NCBI GenBank assembly: GCA_035041965.1
Contig: JAPYMA010000554.1
Coordinates: forward strand, 1-64,000
DNA from: Anisakis pegreffii
Lineage: Eukaryota > Nematoda > Chromadorea > Rhabditida > Anisakidae
Length of the DNA stretch: 64,000 nucleotides
Direction: 5' to 3'
Part shown: in pieces, positions 39,080 through 50,431 of the stretch
How positions within the stretch are numbered: position 1 is the stretch's first letter
Layout of the letters: each line of letters starts with the position of its first letter
Notes under the pieces: generated by a model
Told to the model about the DNA's origin: nothing
Seen by the model: only the letters and a program-made list of their open reading frames with translations
The model's database searches: none
Program-made: the position numbers and the translations under genes

Positions 39080-39796
39080 ATGCAGTTGAAACTTTCGGTG
39101 AAATTGCTCCAAAATACAGCAAACTCATCCACATGCAAGCACCCATGGCATAGTATCAATCCTTTAGGTGCGTTACAGCAGAATTGCGGGTATTTCTTAA
39201 TTCACCCAACAAATAGTACATTTATTTATCACCGTTGGCAAATTCAATACAATATAAGTAAATTGTACTTTTTCGGATGTAGGAAATTGCAGTACATTTG
39301 TTCTTGGAAAATCGACGGTTCCAAACCGAAAATGTATCCCTCACAATCAGCATGCAAATTTGAATTCCTTTCAAATGGTCATCTATTCAGTTGTGTACGT
39401 TCGGATCAATGTGTTCCGTTCTTTACAGAGTGCATCTTTTCTTATAATTATTTTCACTGTTGTCTTTCAGCATCTCGTAAAACTTCACTTGACACGATGG
39501 GAAGCACATTTTTATCGCAGATTTCCAAGATGCAGCTTTCCACAGTACCGAAACACCGGTTCTGTGATGAGATGAGAGAGCGGATGGTTCACAAATACTT
39601 GCGTAATGCAGCAATGCTCCATTTGCAATCTGCAATGAAATTATTTTTCTATTCTAAAAGAAAATTGCAATTTATTATAAAATTAGAACTAATTGTTTAC
39701 AGATTGCTCTTTTTCTTTGTTACTGTAACAAGAGTACAAATATTTTCAAGATGGACGTGTACTGAGGACATGGACAATAAATTTTACACTTATTAA
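39080..39796 (+). CDS. Unbroken 238-codon ORF of unknown function
   Basis: One frame stays open for 238 codons from ATG to TAA, which is hard to obtain by chance at this base composition (about 7 percent stop codons expected). The first half is cysteine-rich (STCKHPWHS, QQNCGYFLIH, YFFGC, YPSQSACKFEF, CVRSDQC). The RWQIQYN...YFFGC...PSQSAC order faintly recalls a Kunitz fold but lacks its full cysteine set. The second half is basic and then hydrophobic (VYRLLFFFVTV). The last 20 or so residues lie in a ~100-bp sequence that is repeated at 40562-40662, so the ORF could belong to a mobile element. A TATAG-like motif lies upstream. No function is proposed. Confidence 0.35.
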   Translation: MQLKLSVKLLQNTANSSTCKHPWHSINPLGALQQNCGYFLIHPTNSTFIYHRWQIQYNISKLYFFGCRKLQYICSWKIDGSKPKMYPSQSACKFEFLSNGHLFSCVRSDQCVPFFTECIFSYNYFHCCLSASRKTSLDTMGSTFLSQISKMQLSTVPKHRFCDEMRERMVHKYLRNAAMLHLQSAMKLFFYSKRKLQFIIKLELIVYRLLFFFVTVTRVQIFSRWTCTEDMDNKFYTY

Positions 39797-40662
39797 AGAT
39801 TGAACTGAGTATACTTCATTGGGACATAATTAATAGGATGTCGCGAATCGCATGATTCACGATAAAGATGATAACCATTATTAATAATATTTTTGTTGAT
39901 AGAGTGTTTTGTCTGTCTCGATCGAGTGTGTCTTGTTGATAGAATTGCAACGCGTCAGTCAGTGTTTTGTCTTCGTCTGTCATCACGTCATTTATCCAAA
40001 TCTTATGTACAGTCGCTTACCATCACGTTATATACTCAAATCATATACTTATTTACATCTCAAATGCCACCTTATCTATCCTTATATCAAATACATACAT
40101 ATAGCTCAAATGCCTCTTATCTTTCCTCTAATCAACACATATATATCATAAATGCTTAAACAAATTCCTCTCAAAAATATACGCCCTTCTAATTCATCCA
40201 CTTATAATTCAACTCATTGTTCGTTGGCCTTTCATTCGTTCAACCGTGTGTCTTGTTCGTTCATCCGGGTAAACCGATATTCCCCAGCTCCGTTGTCCCT
40301 CGAATCAACCACTCAGTCGTCAGATTTCGTTTCAATCCCCCGTTTTCCTTCGACTCAACCACTCAGTCGTCAGATTTCGTTTCAATTCCCATTATCCCTC
40401 AACTCAATCACTGAATCGTTCAAGTCATTCTTCCGTCGATTATTGTTTATTTGCTGCCTGTTGCTCAGAATAAATATTCATTTCGTCGTAAATAGCGACC
40501 CACATTCAAATACCACTAGACGCCTATATTCAATCAATATAATCGCCGCTATTTCCGACAAAGAGTACAAATATTTTCAAGATGGACGTGTACTGAGACA
40601 ATAAATTTTACACTTATTAAAGATTGAACTGAGTATACTTCATTGGGACATAATTAATAGGA
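39732..40662. mobile_element. LTR-like unit flanked by ~100-bp direct repeats
   Basis: A ~100-bp sequence (AGAGTACAAATATTTTCAAG to AATTAATAGGA) occurs at 39732-39838 and again at 40562-40662, the first with six extra bases. Between them, 39839-40560 begins TGTCG and ends CGACA, has an AATAAA near 40470 and contains a 50-bp tandem repeat (2.5 copies, about 40300-40425). TG...CA ends, an internal poly(A) signal and a size of about 720 bp suit a solo LTR, but a 100-bp flanking duplication is far too long for a target-site duplication. It may instead be a small element with ~100-bp terminal repeats, or a partial tandem duplication. Confidence 0.5.
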
Positions 40663-40831
40663 TTTGCACAACACCTTCGGATCGGTTGAATTCCTAGTAG
40701 CGTAGCACATTCCCAGTTCATGCGATATCTTGATTGTTGATATGCGAAAACGAAGATTTCGTGTGAATCTGATCATCGTATAATTCAAAAGCGAATGCAC
40801 ATCATTTCTATTTTACTTCGAATAGAATAGT

Positions 40832-41826
40832 TTGAAATTTCACCAACATATATCCACCTTAGTCAAAAAAGCCAACACCCGAGCATCACTTATATTGAGA
40901 TCATTCAGATCCAGAGATTTATCTCTACTAATCAGATTATTTACAACCCATGTTCGTCCAATTCTAGAATACGCCTCCGCCCTCTGGTCCCCGTGTGATC
41001 CGCACAAGGACATACAGGATGTTAATATAATTGAAAATGTTCAAAGAAGATACACCCGTTACATCTTCAAGAGAAATTGTGGAGATTTTCGTGATGTACC
41101 TAAATACCAGGAGAGACTAACAATATTAGGATTAGAAAGTTTAGAACTGCGAAGATTTTATACTGACCTTTGTATGGCCTATAACATCATTCAACATCAA
41201 ATCGATCTTCCTATGAATGAATTCTTCGAATATTCTCCAAGTTACGAAAGAACCCGACATAATAATTCTTTTAAACTCACTGTTAATCGCTGCAAACTAA
41301 ACATTGCTAAATTCTCCTTCGCAAACAGAGTTGTCAAAACCTGGAATTTACTCCCCCAAAATATTGCAACCTCCAAATCACTTCAAACATTCAGATGCAG
41401 ACTGCGATCTATCCAACCTGAAGAAATCGGGTTTGTCTTTGAAAAAATTCTGAGAAGCAATTAACATGATTGAATTCAAAATGTTGATTAAATTCATTCC
41501 CTTATTATCTGTTCTTGTATATGTGAGGTATGTTGTTGAAATTGTACATAACTTGTCATTTTATATATTTCATGTTGTTATCATAATATGTACAATGAAA
41601 ATATTTCATGTTATTATCATAATATGTTACAACCGCCATATTATAATCTCACTGCCATTGTACGATAATATACTTAAATTGTTATTCTCCTTTGCCTGTT
41701 TTAAAATCTTTTCCTCCTCCCAACAATAGTTGGGGTAGTATATTCGCCAGATAGTATTAGATTGTATTATACTAGATTATACATATTGACATGCAAATAA
41801 AATATTATTATTATTATTATTATTAT
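40832..41826 (+). mobile_element. 5'-truncated CR1/jockey-type LINE (reverse transcriptase C-terminus and 3' UTR)
   Basis: The open frame at 40832-41464 (210 codons, no ATG at its start) encodes the C-terminal, thumb-side part of a non-LTR retrotransposon polymerase: KKANTRASLILRSFRSRD, THVRPILEYASALWSP, IENVQRRYTRYIF, LESLELRRFYTDL and KTWNLLPQNI. The reverse transcriptase core and endonuclease are absent, so this is a dead 5'-truncated copy. A short 3' UTR follows and ends in an ATT microsatellite at about 41806-41826, the kind of tail CR1-like elements carry. The reading frame is intact, so insertion was fairly recent. Confidence 0.85.
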
Positions 41827-42818
41827 TCCTATGAAACAGCATCGGATAGAATGTGATTGATCACAGTGTTGTTAAACAAGGGGAGTTGGTCTTATTTTCC
41901 ACGTTACATTTAGTCGATTCATGTACTTAGGCTTTGTGATTACAGTCGTGTTGTGTGGGGACGGGGAGAATCGTAGACGAGAACAGTCCCCGAAAATGGT
42001 CGGAGACGGGAAGTTCCGGGGAGGAAACTTAGTCTCATCCCTATCCCCGTCCCCGTTCTCGACTTCCCTAAATTCCCCGGAGATGTGACTTTGCAACTAG
42101 TATCAGCAGGACCTTGAAAACACGATTTTTTGGTGAAAAAGCATTGAAATAAGTAATCTTCAGGCTAGGAGGGCGATAACTGCGAAGGCACAAGAAAATT
42201 CGGAATGCATTTTCAAAATGCCGGGCAGCATTCATTCAATTCAAGTGCGAACAGTATTTCGTGAACAAAAACGGAATGATGGTTTGAAATATTTATTCCT
42301 AATTGATCTTTGTAAAACAGAGATATGGAAATTAAACCATGAGTATTACGACCGAATATGAGTCCATTATGAAAGTAACAAATAGATGAGGTGCATGGAA
42401 CTGAAATCCACGATCGTTTCGCACTTATAGGCGTTGGTTACGCCAAGGTTGAGCGATAGCCATCACTTAAGACGTTTCCACATTCACACTGTTCTGCAAG
42501 AAAGAAAAATAACAAGATTCACGAGAATTGCAGTGCAACATCGTTTAAATGGGAGATATTACAATAGTTGACGGTTATATTCTAATAAGCAGTCTAATTT
42601 TCAGAAAAACGTTCATTATTTGTTCTACGCTTCCTTGCTAAACCAACAGCTCTCGCTCGTTTCAGTGACTGAACAGTTTCTTCGTAAAAGTTGGAAACTG
42701 AATTGCTTCCGAATGTGCATCGAAAGTATCATAGAGATAAAGTGAGAACAAGAGTGTATCATGAAAAATGTATCAGATTGGAGGTACTGTAAACCTGCAA
42801 CCTGATTTAATTTTCATT
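41827..42818. other. Intergenic region with a GC-rich repeat
   Basis: A GC-rich patch at about 41955-42080 contains GGGGACGGGGAGAA on one side and its near complement CCCCGTCCCCGTTCTC on the other, an inverted repeat with a spacer. No coding seen. Confidence 0.45.
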
Positions 42819-43689
42819 TCAAAGCCAATCATAATCTGATACCACGAAGAGAAACGCTGCCTGGCATACTTGTCCGTATCCAACGCACACGCGTCCGTTG
42901 AATCCAGCACCTGCTGACGCACATTCGTTGCTAAAGTCGAGGCATTGTTGGAGATATTCCGTAGTAACTGAAAAAGGAATATTTCCGAAAATTATCCGAT
43001 TTTTGCATTCAGTATTTGAGATAAGAGAGCAGTTTTTCGATCTGAAATATCAAGTGTTTTCACGTCGAAGCGGAAATTCTCAGTGAGTAACTGGTGACAG
43101 ATTTTGACGTGAAAACGTTCACGTTTTGCAAGAATAATATTTGACGAGTTTATGGTGGATATTCTCCAAAAAAGGTTGATGAAACAATCCAGAAACGTTT
43201 TAGGAGGAATAGAATGAACAAAAAGCAATTTTACTATTTGGCGTCGGATCCACAGCTCCTTGGCATACTAAGCCGTAAGCGAAGCAATCGAGTAGATTGA
43301 CGGGGAGATTCTCCTGGCTTGCACTTTCGTGAATCGCTAATTTGCGGACACAGGCCTCCTGCTTTGCCTGACATCTCGCGCGTCTATGTTCTTCGTCTAA
43401 ACCGTATATTCATTCTCTAGGATGTGAATGTCGTTCATCTTTAATCAAGGAAACGATCAACGAAAAACGAAGGAATCATTCATTTGACAGTTAAAATGTC
43501 TGTATAAACTTCAGTGCATCTTCAAGTTGTAAGCCATTTGAAAGCTTTGATGATTTGAAATGATTCTACTCAAACGGGCGAATGATAAATATCAAAGATG
43601 TAAAAAAGTCTCAGTTGAATTTACTTACTGTCATTGGCACAGGCAACGGTAAGAAGAGCGATTGAAGCGAACAGAATGACTTTGTTCAT
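42819..43689 (-). CDS. Small secreted cysteine-rich protein with two CX6C-X-CX6C repeats
   Basis: Three exons in phase: 43629-43689, 43235-43396 and 42819-42967, giving 372 nt and 123 residues. The first exon is a textbook signal peptide (MNKVILFASIALLTVACAND). Exon 2 carries CQAKQEAC and, 21 residues later, CFAYGLVC. Exon 3 carries CLDFSNEC and, 11 residues later, CVGYGQVC. All four pairs are C-X6-C and both second pairs contain GxVC, so the mature protein is a tandem duplication with one repeat per exon. A TATAAAAG box lies 48-55 bp upstream of the ATG. The composition suggests a secreted, disulfide-rich nematode protein. The family was not recognised and no activity is proposed. A further exon after GTATCA in exon 3 is possible but not needed. 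Confidence 0.75.
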
Positions 43690-43736
43690 CTCGTAAACGT
43701 TTTCGGACTATAATGAATGTTCATATTCACACAAGT

Positions 43737-43744
43737 CTTTTATA
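43737..43744 (-). promoter_or_regulatory. TATA box of the cysteine-rich secreted gene
   Basis: TATAAAAG on the minus strand, 48-55 bp before the ATG at 43689, leaving room for a transcription start and a short leader. No other TATA-like site lies closer. Confidence 0.5.
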
Positions 43745-43970
43745 AACATTTTTTACTACCTAACGCCTACTCTGTGCTCGGAAATCCCGATCAGAAACCC
43801 TCCCCCCAGTGTGTTTCTCTCCCTGACTTCTCACTCTTGTAATACGGTGAATCGACTGTGTTCAATTGTGACATGACTGTTTCATCACAGTTAATCAGAA
43901 GAATGAGAGAGGAGGACGTCGACGAATTTTCAGGCTTTACGCCGTAATCGCTGTATACAGTGATCCGTAA

Positions 43971-44160
43971 TAGCCCATTCAATACTGCATTGATATCAAT
44001 CAGAATCATATTAACAAACCCGAGTGATATCAAAATTTATGCACCAAAATGATACAGCAAAATAAACCATACCCGATTATTAGCCCATTCAATACTTCAT
44101 TGACGTCAGTCGGGAACACATTAGCAAACCAAAGTAACATAAAAATTTATGCAACAAAAG
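43971..44160. repeat. 110-bp tandem duplication
   Basis: TAGCCCATTCAATACT starts at 43971 (with G for T at the end) and again at 44081. The copies share AACAAACC/AGCAAACC and AAAATTTATGCA landmarks but have diverged by several substitutions. Confidence 0.75.
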
Positions 44161-45605
44161 CAATTTGCAATTCATGCAAAAATAGGTGCACTATATTGTC
44201 GTTCCTCATCCTATCAGATTTGATCACAGTAGAATGTTAAATGACTGCAAAAGTTAACATGTTCGGTTCTCTGCAAATTATTTTCGGGACCATTGCATAC
44301 ACTATTGGTACGCAGTATAACGATTACCCAAGCATACAAAGAGCTCCGATTGTAAACGCTAATTGCTACAGCAAAGTCTACGATAAGCCGTGAACAATAA
44401 TTTATTGCACATATATGAAAAATTCTTCAATACTTCGATCCAATAAGAAGAAAATCGCCTCTGTTCAGTTGGTGTGAAGATGGTAAGAATGAACGACATT
44501 GAATGTTCGATCGTGATCATCCAAATGTTGAAATCTTCATTTGCAATGGATGATCGATTGATCCGTTGTTGGTAACTTCGATTCAAATTGTACCATTCAA
44601 TAATTTTTTATTGCTAGCGAATCGTTGAATATGTGTTTTGTTTTACTACTTACCCAACAATTTTTGGTTTTAAACAGAACGTAGAATCAGTGATTTACAA
44701 TTAGGGTATTTCATTATGCTCGATCAACATGGCAACTGTGCGAAATATTGATGAATGTTATGATTTGACGTTTTTATCATTTGCAGTGATCTATGTCTGG
44801 TGATTAGTCCGTTTATTACTTCAGTTACATTACACAAAATCACATCAACAAATGCAATTCTCGGCAACGTCACGATTCATGAATAAAACATGTTATAATC
44901 GGATAAATTGTTCGGGTAAAAGAAATGTTTGGATGTTAATAGAGGTATTATCATTGATGAATCAAACAACTGCGCAACTGTTAATGCTACTACGATAGCA
45001 TCATCAAACATCAGACAAATTGCAGTATTGAGACAGATCGTGAATTCACCAGAACCGTGCTCATTTCAGGTCCCCATAAGGAGATTGACTGCAGACTTAT
45101 TGCTACATTTCAGATGCTATTATTGAGCGATTCCCCTCTATCGCGAAATTCTGAACATTCGCTCTTTTTGCTGACCAATTATACACTAGCATAGGAATAT
45201 TAGGACTATTACCTTCGAGATATCTGTGTGCTAGGCTTTACTGATAGAGTAGATTTTGTGCTGGCGGAAAATTAGATGTGTTTCGAACGATTTTTGCTTG
45301 ATTTCAAAGTTCAGCTCAAAACAGTCGTGAATAATGGAAAATCAACAATAGGAAAATCAATGGAAAATCGTGAACAATGGAAACCTTATGAGAACGTTGC
45401 AACGCTCACGAGACGTTTCAAAGCTTTGCGTAAGTTCAACTTCCGATAGTTTTCAACACGCTGATGGAAAATTTTCCTCGATGCCACTGAAACATATAAA
45501 CAGATGAGGCGAAATTACAGAATGCCCTCCCAAAATGTTTGGCAGTATCCATTTAGTACCACCGCGAACAGTATTTATTTATTTATTTATTTGTTTACTT
45601 AGTTA

Positions 45606-46335
45606 ATTATTGTACTTTGGCACGCAAGACGCTTCAAGATTATTCCAATTATCACTGCTATCACAGTTAATTGTTCTTCTCATCCATGTTTTGCCAGCCA
45701 CATTGTCTCGCCATCTCATTTTCAATCGGCCCCGACCTCTTTTTCTGATCACAGGCTGCTAGTCAGTGGATCTCTTCGCCCAGTTGTCAATGTTCATTAA
45801 CGCGTTTTTTTTGCCCAGTTAATTTTCCATTCCCTTGCACATTTTACAAAGTCCTTAACTTTCATTATCCCTCTCAGCCACCCATTCGATTTCTTGTCTC
45901 TTAATGTCACCCCTACCATCACCCTCTCCATCCTTCTTTGGGCCACCCCATCACACTTTCCACTCTCTTTGTCACCGTCCAAGTTTCTCATCTGCATAAC
46001 ATCGCCGGGAGTACACAATCATCGTTCATTCGTCGTTTCAAAGCCATTTCAACTCTTCTATCAGTGCTAAATTCCTTATTTATTTTTAGAACGATGTCCA
46101 TCCGATTTTGATTCTTATTCTTACTTCGGCTTCCTCTTCTGTTTTCATTGATATGAGCTGGTCGAGGTGTATGAATTCACTGATTTATTTGACAACATTT
46201 TCGTCGATAATAAGCGGTGATTTGATTCTAAAATTTGTCATGATCTTCATTTTGCTGTCGTTAACATTCAACTTCAGCCGTGACTGGCACTATAAAGTGT
46301 TACTTGAGACGCTCGACGTGTCGCATATTGGTAAA
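45606..46335 (-). pseudogene. Decayed RTE-like LINE reverse transcriptase, C-terminal part
   Basis: Read on the minus strand across several frames, the segment gives the usual tail of an RTE-type polymerase in order: SRLKLNVNDSKMKIMTN, EFIHLDQLISMKTEEEAEVR, STDRRVEMALK, VLPAM, ETWTVTKRVES, RMERVMVGVTLRDKK, EWKINWAKK, then RKRGRGRLKMRWRDNVAGK and TWMRRTIN. At least two stop codons and several frameshifts break it, and the catalytic core is missing. It is an old inactive fragment. The plus-strand frame at 46108-46347 is its shadow. Confidence 0.85.
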
Positions 46336-47552
46336 CACGGTTATTGATTCCGTTCTTGATTATGGTATTATGGTGACGATGAATAACAGCGATAACTTTT
46401 AACAAAAATATTCAATGGATTAGTAATGCTGCAGTATAGGAATAGAGTTTTATACATTATGCAAAAACTAAAATGTGATTATTTTATTTTTTAAATTGCA
46501 GATTTCAAGAAGTATACAGATAAACAGCTTGAGTATTTTAATGTTTTCATTAATGATCAGATAAACATTTCATAGTTAATGTTTTCGATGTGCGGTCGAT
46601 TAGATTATCATTGAACGCCTTTTGCATTCTTCGTTTTGTCAAAGTTAATGGAACAGACTGAGGTTAATCGTTAAGAAATTCAATCAAAAGTGATCCATCA
46701 GAATACGGACATGCTCTTTGTCGTTCAATCCCAAATACTTTATTGGTGATCGATTGTTGTACTTGACACGATAGTATCAGTCATTTGATTGTTCTTCTTC
46801 ATTCAAATGAATCAAATAATAGAATCAAATCGGTTGCAGACGTCACGTGAGAATCGATGTAAAATGAGATGAAGTGACATTTATGTGAATTATTTTGACA
46901 TTAGAGTTCAAAGCTGCGGTTCTCAGTAATTTTCAACAAATCATCCAGTCGCGCTCAGAAGGTAGCGAAATCGCTCACGTTCCTTTCCCCAATAACACGC
47001 AGTAGCCCATTTGAAGACAAAATAACCCAGGTTACGAGGAGACGTCGGTGTGCTACAAAACAGATCATGGGTTTTACGTGCAGTCGCAACAACTGATCGC
47101 TGTTCAATGAGAAATATCCCGTACTAAATTTCAGTCAAAAATATTAAATTCAAAGGTCAAGCCGAACCCCTTAACTTCTCACAATGATACGTAAAAGGAA
47201 GGAGGGGGGGGGTAGGTGATTTAGAGTCTAGGGGGTGATTTTACCTTTCAGCACTTAATACACGGCAATTAGCACTCAGTATAATGAGCGCTAATTGCGG
47301 GTATTAAGTATTAAAAGATGAAATCGCCCGCTAGCCTCCAAATCCCCTCCCCCCCTCTCGCACTCCCCTTCCCTTCCACTCTTCTCCTCCATCAGCCTTT
47401 GCCTTTCCGCCTGCTTCGCTCTTTCGCATATTGTTTTTGTCCACTACTGCGTAATATTGTCAAGACTGAGAACGTGATATGGTCAAAAAAATTAAGCATT
47501 AAATTCGATCTCACAAAGGGAGAATCATCAATCGATTTTTCGCTCTATTAAG
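46336..47552. other. Intergenic region with a foldback element
   Basis: AT-rich sequence, then the G-rich inverted repeat at 47195-47360. The 77-codon frame at 47318-47551 runs out of the right arm and lacks coding support. Confidence 0.4.
47195..47360. mobile_element. Imperfect foldback element with G-rich ends
   Basis: The left arm, from GGAGGGGGGGGTAGGTGATT through CACTTAATACACGGCAATTA, is an imperfect inverted copy of the right arm, from GCTAATTGCGGGTATTAAGT to CAAATCCCCTCCCCCC. About 10 bp separate the arms. There is no ORF. It fits a MITE or foldback remnant and lies 190 bp before the PDZ exon. Confidence 0.7.
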
Positions 47553-47753
47553 GAAATATTATTGAAGTTACGACACCCTCAAAAAGTTGGTTTGGGTATC
47601 ACGGATTTTGGTGGCGCAGTGATTGTCTCCCGAGTAGAACCAGGCAGTTTATCAGCAAGTTTATTACAACAAGGTGATAAGTTATTCGAGATCGATGGCA
47701 AAAAACCATCATCAAAAAATGAAGCGAGTCAAATGATTGTTAACGCTCTTGTT
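47553..47753 (+). CDS. PDZ-domain exon of an incompletely traced gene
   Basis: After a TTAAG acceptor an exon of 67 codons encodes most of one PDZ domain: EILLKLRHPQKVGLGITD (first strand and carboxylate loop, with the loop motif as VGLGI), VIVSRVEPGSLSA, QGDKLFEIDGKKP and NEASQMIVNAL (the second helix). The donor is GTT|GTGAGT (or CTT|GTTGTG). The last strand must be in the next exon. The style resembles the short nematode PDZ proteins such as the sperm-associated SMZ family, but that is inference. A phase-compatible open exon begins after CGATACAG at 48155 and runs to about 48304, without recognisable PDZ content. Start and end of the gene are unknown. Confidence 0.7.
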
Positions 47754-50431
47754 GTGAGTCTTTTCTTGCCAGTGTTATGCTTCAATATTATCATGAACTC
47801 TATAATTTAATGGTTTTACATATACTCACATATGCTGGAGAATGAAAACTGTAGAATATAACGATACGAAATGAAAATGACGAATGTGATGATAGCTTTG
47901 TGATCACATGCACTTTCCATTTGTCAAAAGATGATACTAGGTTGATTTGTGGGCATGACTGGCTATTGCTCTCCGAAATAAGGGTTGTCATACATTTTGA
48001 GGGAGCAACTTGAACTAAACTTAATGATCTGAATTTTTCCAACAACAATGAAGCAGCTCACATTATAGCCTTAAAAAGATCATGAACTTCATAACGAACA
48101 GATTTCAACGCTTTTTTAAATGACGTTCTTCATTCACAACTGCATCGATACAGATGAATCGTATTGATTTGCCATTTCCTATAGTTAGTAACGATCCATG
48201 GAAAATTCTAATCACTAAACCATTCTATGAAAACATCGTTTTGATAGTGTTTGACGAGGTCAATTCCAAAATCCGCGAAGTATATTCTAGCGAAGGAAGA
48301 TAGTATCAATGAAAGTATCGCGAACAATTGCTGGGACATTAGACTTAGAGAAAAGCAATCTATCCGTTAGTTCTTTAACTTATTCCACTAAACATGCGAT
48401 TCTTTGAATACTACGTTTAATGGGCAAACACTGAATCCATTACAGCCGAATCCGTTATATTGAGCTACATAAATTATCCTCAAAAAATGGTGAATTTCAA
48501 TCGAGCAGTTGCTTCGAATTAAATTATCAATGAGCATAAGATTATGATTCAGATAAAAGATACACCTAAGGCATATGTGAAGTTTAATGAAGAAGTTTGT
48601 TCAAGATGGATTATTTTATTCGGCGTTCCTCTGTTCATCGTTCTTGTTGTTACTTCACTACGATGTTTATCATATTGCTTAATTCACTAAAATATTCATT
48701 GCATTCGATGATTTATCATTATATAAAACAGATCCCAAGTTTGTATCAGACGAGCAGCCATAATCAGAAGATGTTTGCATGTTAAAGCACCGCGAGTTTT
48801 GAGTCGTCTCGATACATTTTCTTCACTTCCATCAGGAGAAAAACTCTCGAACTGTTTGAATTAACGATTAGAACTTTCAAGTGCACCTTGAAAATTGGGA
48901 TGGAGCGGCTAACTGTCGAAACTGTATTCATGTTAGGCATTTGTGAGATTTCTGCGTTCGAGCGTCGTCCAAATGAGTCGTGGAAACATTATCCGAGCGA
49001 CTGCAGTGGCAGATTCAATTTATGCTAAATATTTAAGGAATTGCTTTTTTGAAAGCGGGTCTACATGTTTGCGATTCTCAATATCATCATGACCATAAGG
49101 AAATTAAAACAGAAAAGCTATTGAAGAATTAGATTTGATTTTTTGTTGAGCTAAAAAAATAAAACTTTCGCATTCAGTTCCCCAGTGACACACAGCTGAG
49201 AAGGCGATATTCATGGCCGAATAATTTAATTGTTGAGCTATCGGAACAAAATTGGTTTTCCCCGAGTGAAAGAATAAAAAAATCAAGAAAAGAACACAAT
49301 CTGAGAAGAGCGTTTAATGAGATGTTTCACATGAACAAACACTGACTGAACGGTGATCAGTTCAGATTAACAAATTAAACGTATTTCTTATGTAAATTAA
49401 TATTAAACATCGATAAACAAACAGAACAAAATAATTGAACATAGTAAAACATAACATTAATATATCTCTTAAGAAATATGCATAATATAAATGATGAACA
49501 ATTCAAAATATAACAATTATTAGAATAATAACTTAAGTTACAGAATTCGCTGAATACTTATTTTATGAACATTCAAATAGTGTCAGTAAATACATTCAAA
49601 TAAGACTATCATCATACTGTGATTTCGTCGTTCTTATATTAACAATACAATTGTCCATTTATAAATGCATTGTCATTAGATTTCCTTCAGAAACGAGAAG
49701 TTCATTTGCTTGGATATTTGTTGAAAATTCGAACATCCGCTTCAAAATATTGAATTTACGAATGTTTCCCATTGAGTGTTAGAACTGTGAGGATATCTTG
49801 CAACAATACGTATCTCTTAAAAAACAAATCAGCGAATATAGACGTGAACTGGAATGAAGCAATTAATAGCGGACAACTGTCTAAAAATATACCCAATGCG
49901 ATGAATAACTTTAATCTGATCCAAACTTGATCAGTTATTAGACAAAACAGAGCCAAAATACGAGATATATGCCATATAACCAATACAACATTCTTTTGTA
50001 GTCGATATTATACATAGTAAATTACTTATACATATTAAAAGGATATATTACATCACCGAGCTACACATCATGACAACACTTACTGAACGGAACATAAATT
50101 CTATAGAATATGACTGAAAAAGCTTTAAAACAAATCAACTTGTATTTTCCATCCACATCAATCAATCAAAATCAATTAACAGTTTTAATCACTGTTACCA
50201 TACTCAAAGCCATATGTTCAGATAGAGGATATGACACGATCGAGATTCGAACGCAATTCAAAAACCTATGACTCTTCTTATTCATCTCAGCCTCATAAAC
50301 ATAAGAATGCTAATTCGCCTGCATCGAACACAAACACTCTCGGTGAAAGTTCAGTCAGATCGCAAGAAGACGAAATCGGCATGTAATAAACAATCAACAA
50401 CAGTAACAATTATCAAAAAATAAATAATCCT
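47754..50431. other. Probable introns or 3' flank of the PDZ gene; spacer to the RhoGEF
   Basis: It should contain the remaining exons of the PDZ gene. Candidates at about 48155-48304 and 48840-49025 are open and follow acceptor-like sites, but only the first fits the donor phase and neither shows a known domain. The rest, from about 49300, is very AT-rich. Confidence 0.35.

Larger units (their letters stand above)
43690..45605. other. Intergenic region with a 110-bp tandem duplication
   Basis: It contains the promoter of the cysteine-rich gene and a 110-bp direct duplication (see 43971). A 65-codon frame at 44929-45126 ends at a GTCC after TTTCAG but has no recognised content. A (TTTA)n run lies at about 45576-45595. 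Confidence 0.4.

Noticed and set aside
39080..39400. Kunitz-type inhibitor domain
   Set aside because: RW...YFFGC...PSQSAC is suggestive, but the six-cysteine pattern is incomplete, so no domain is called.
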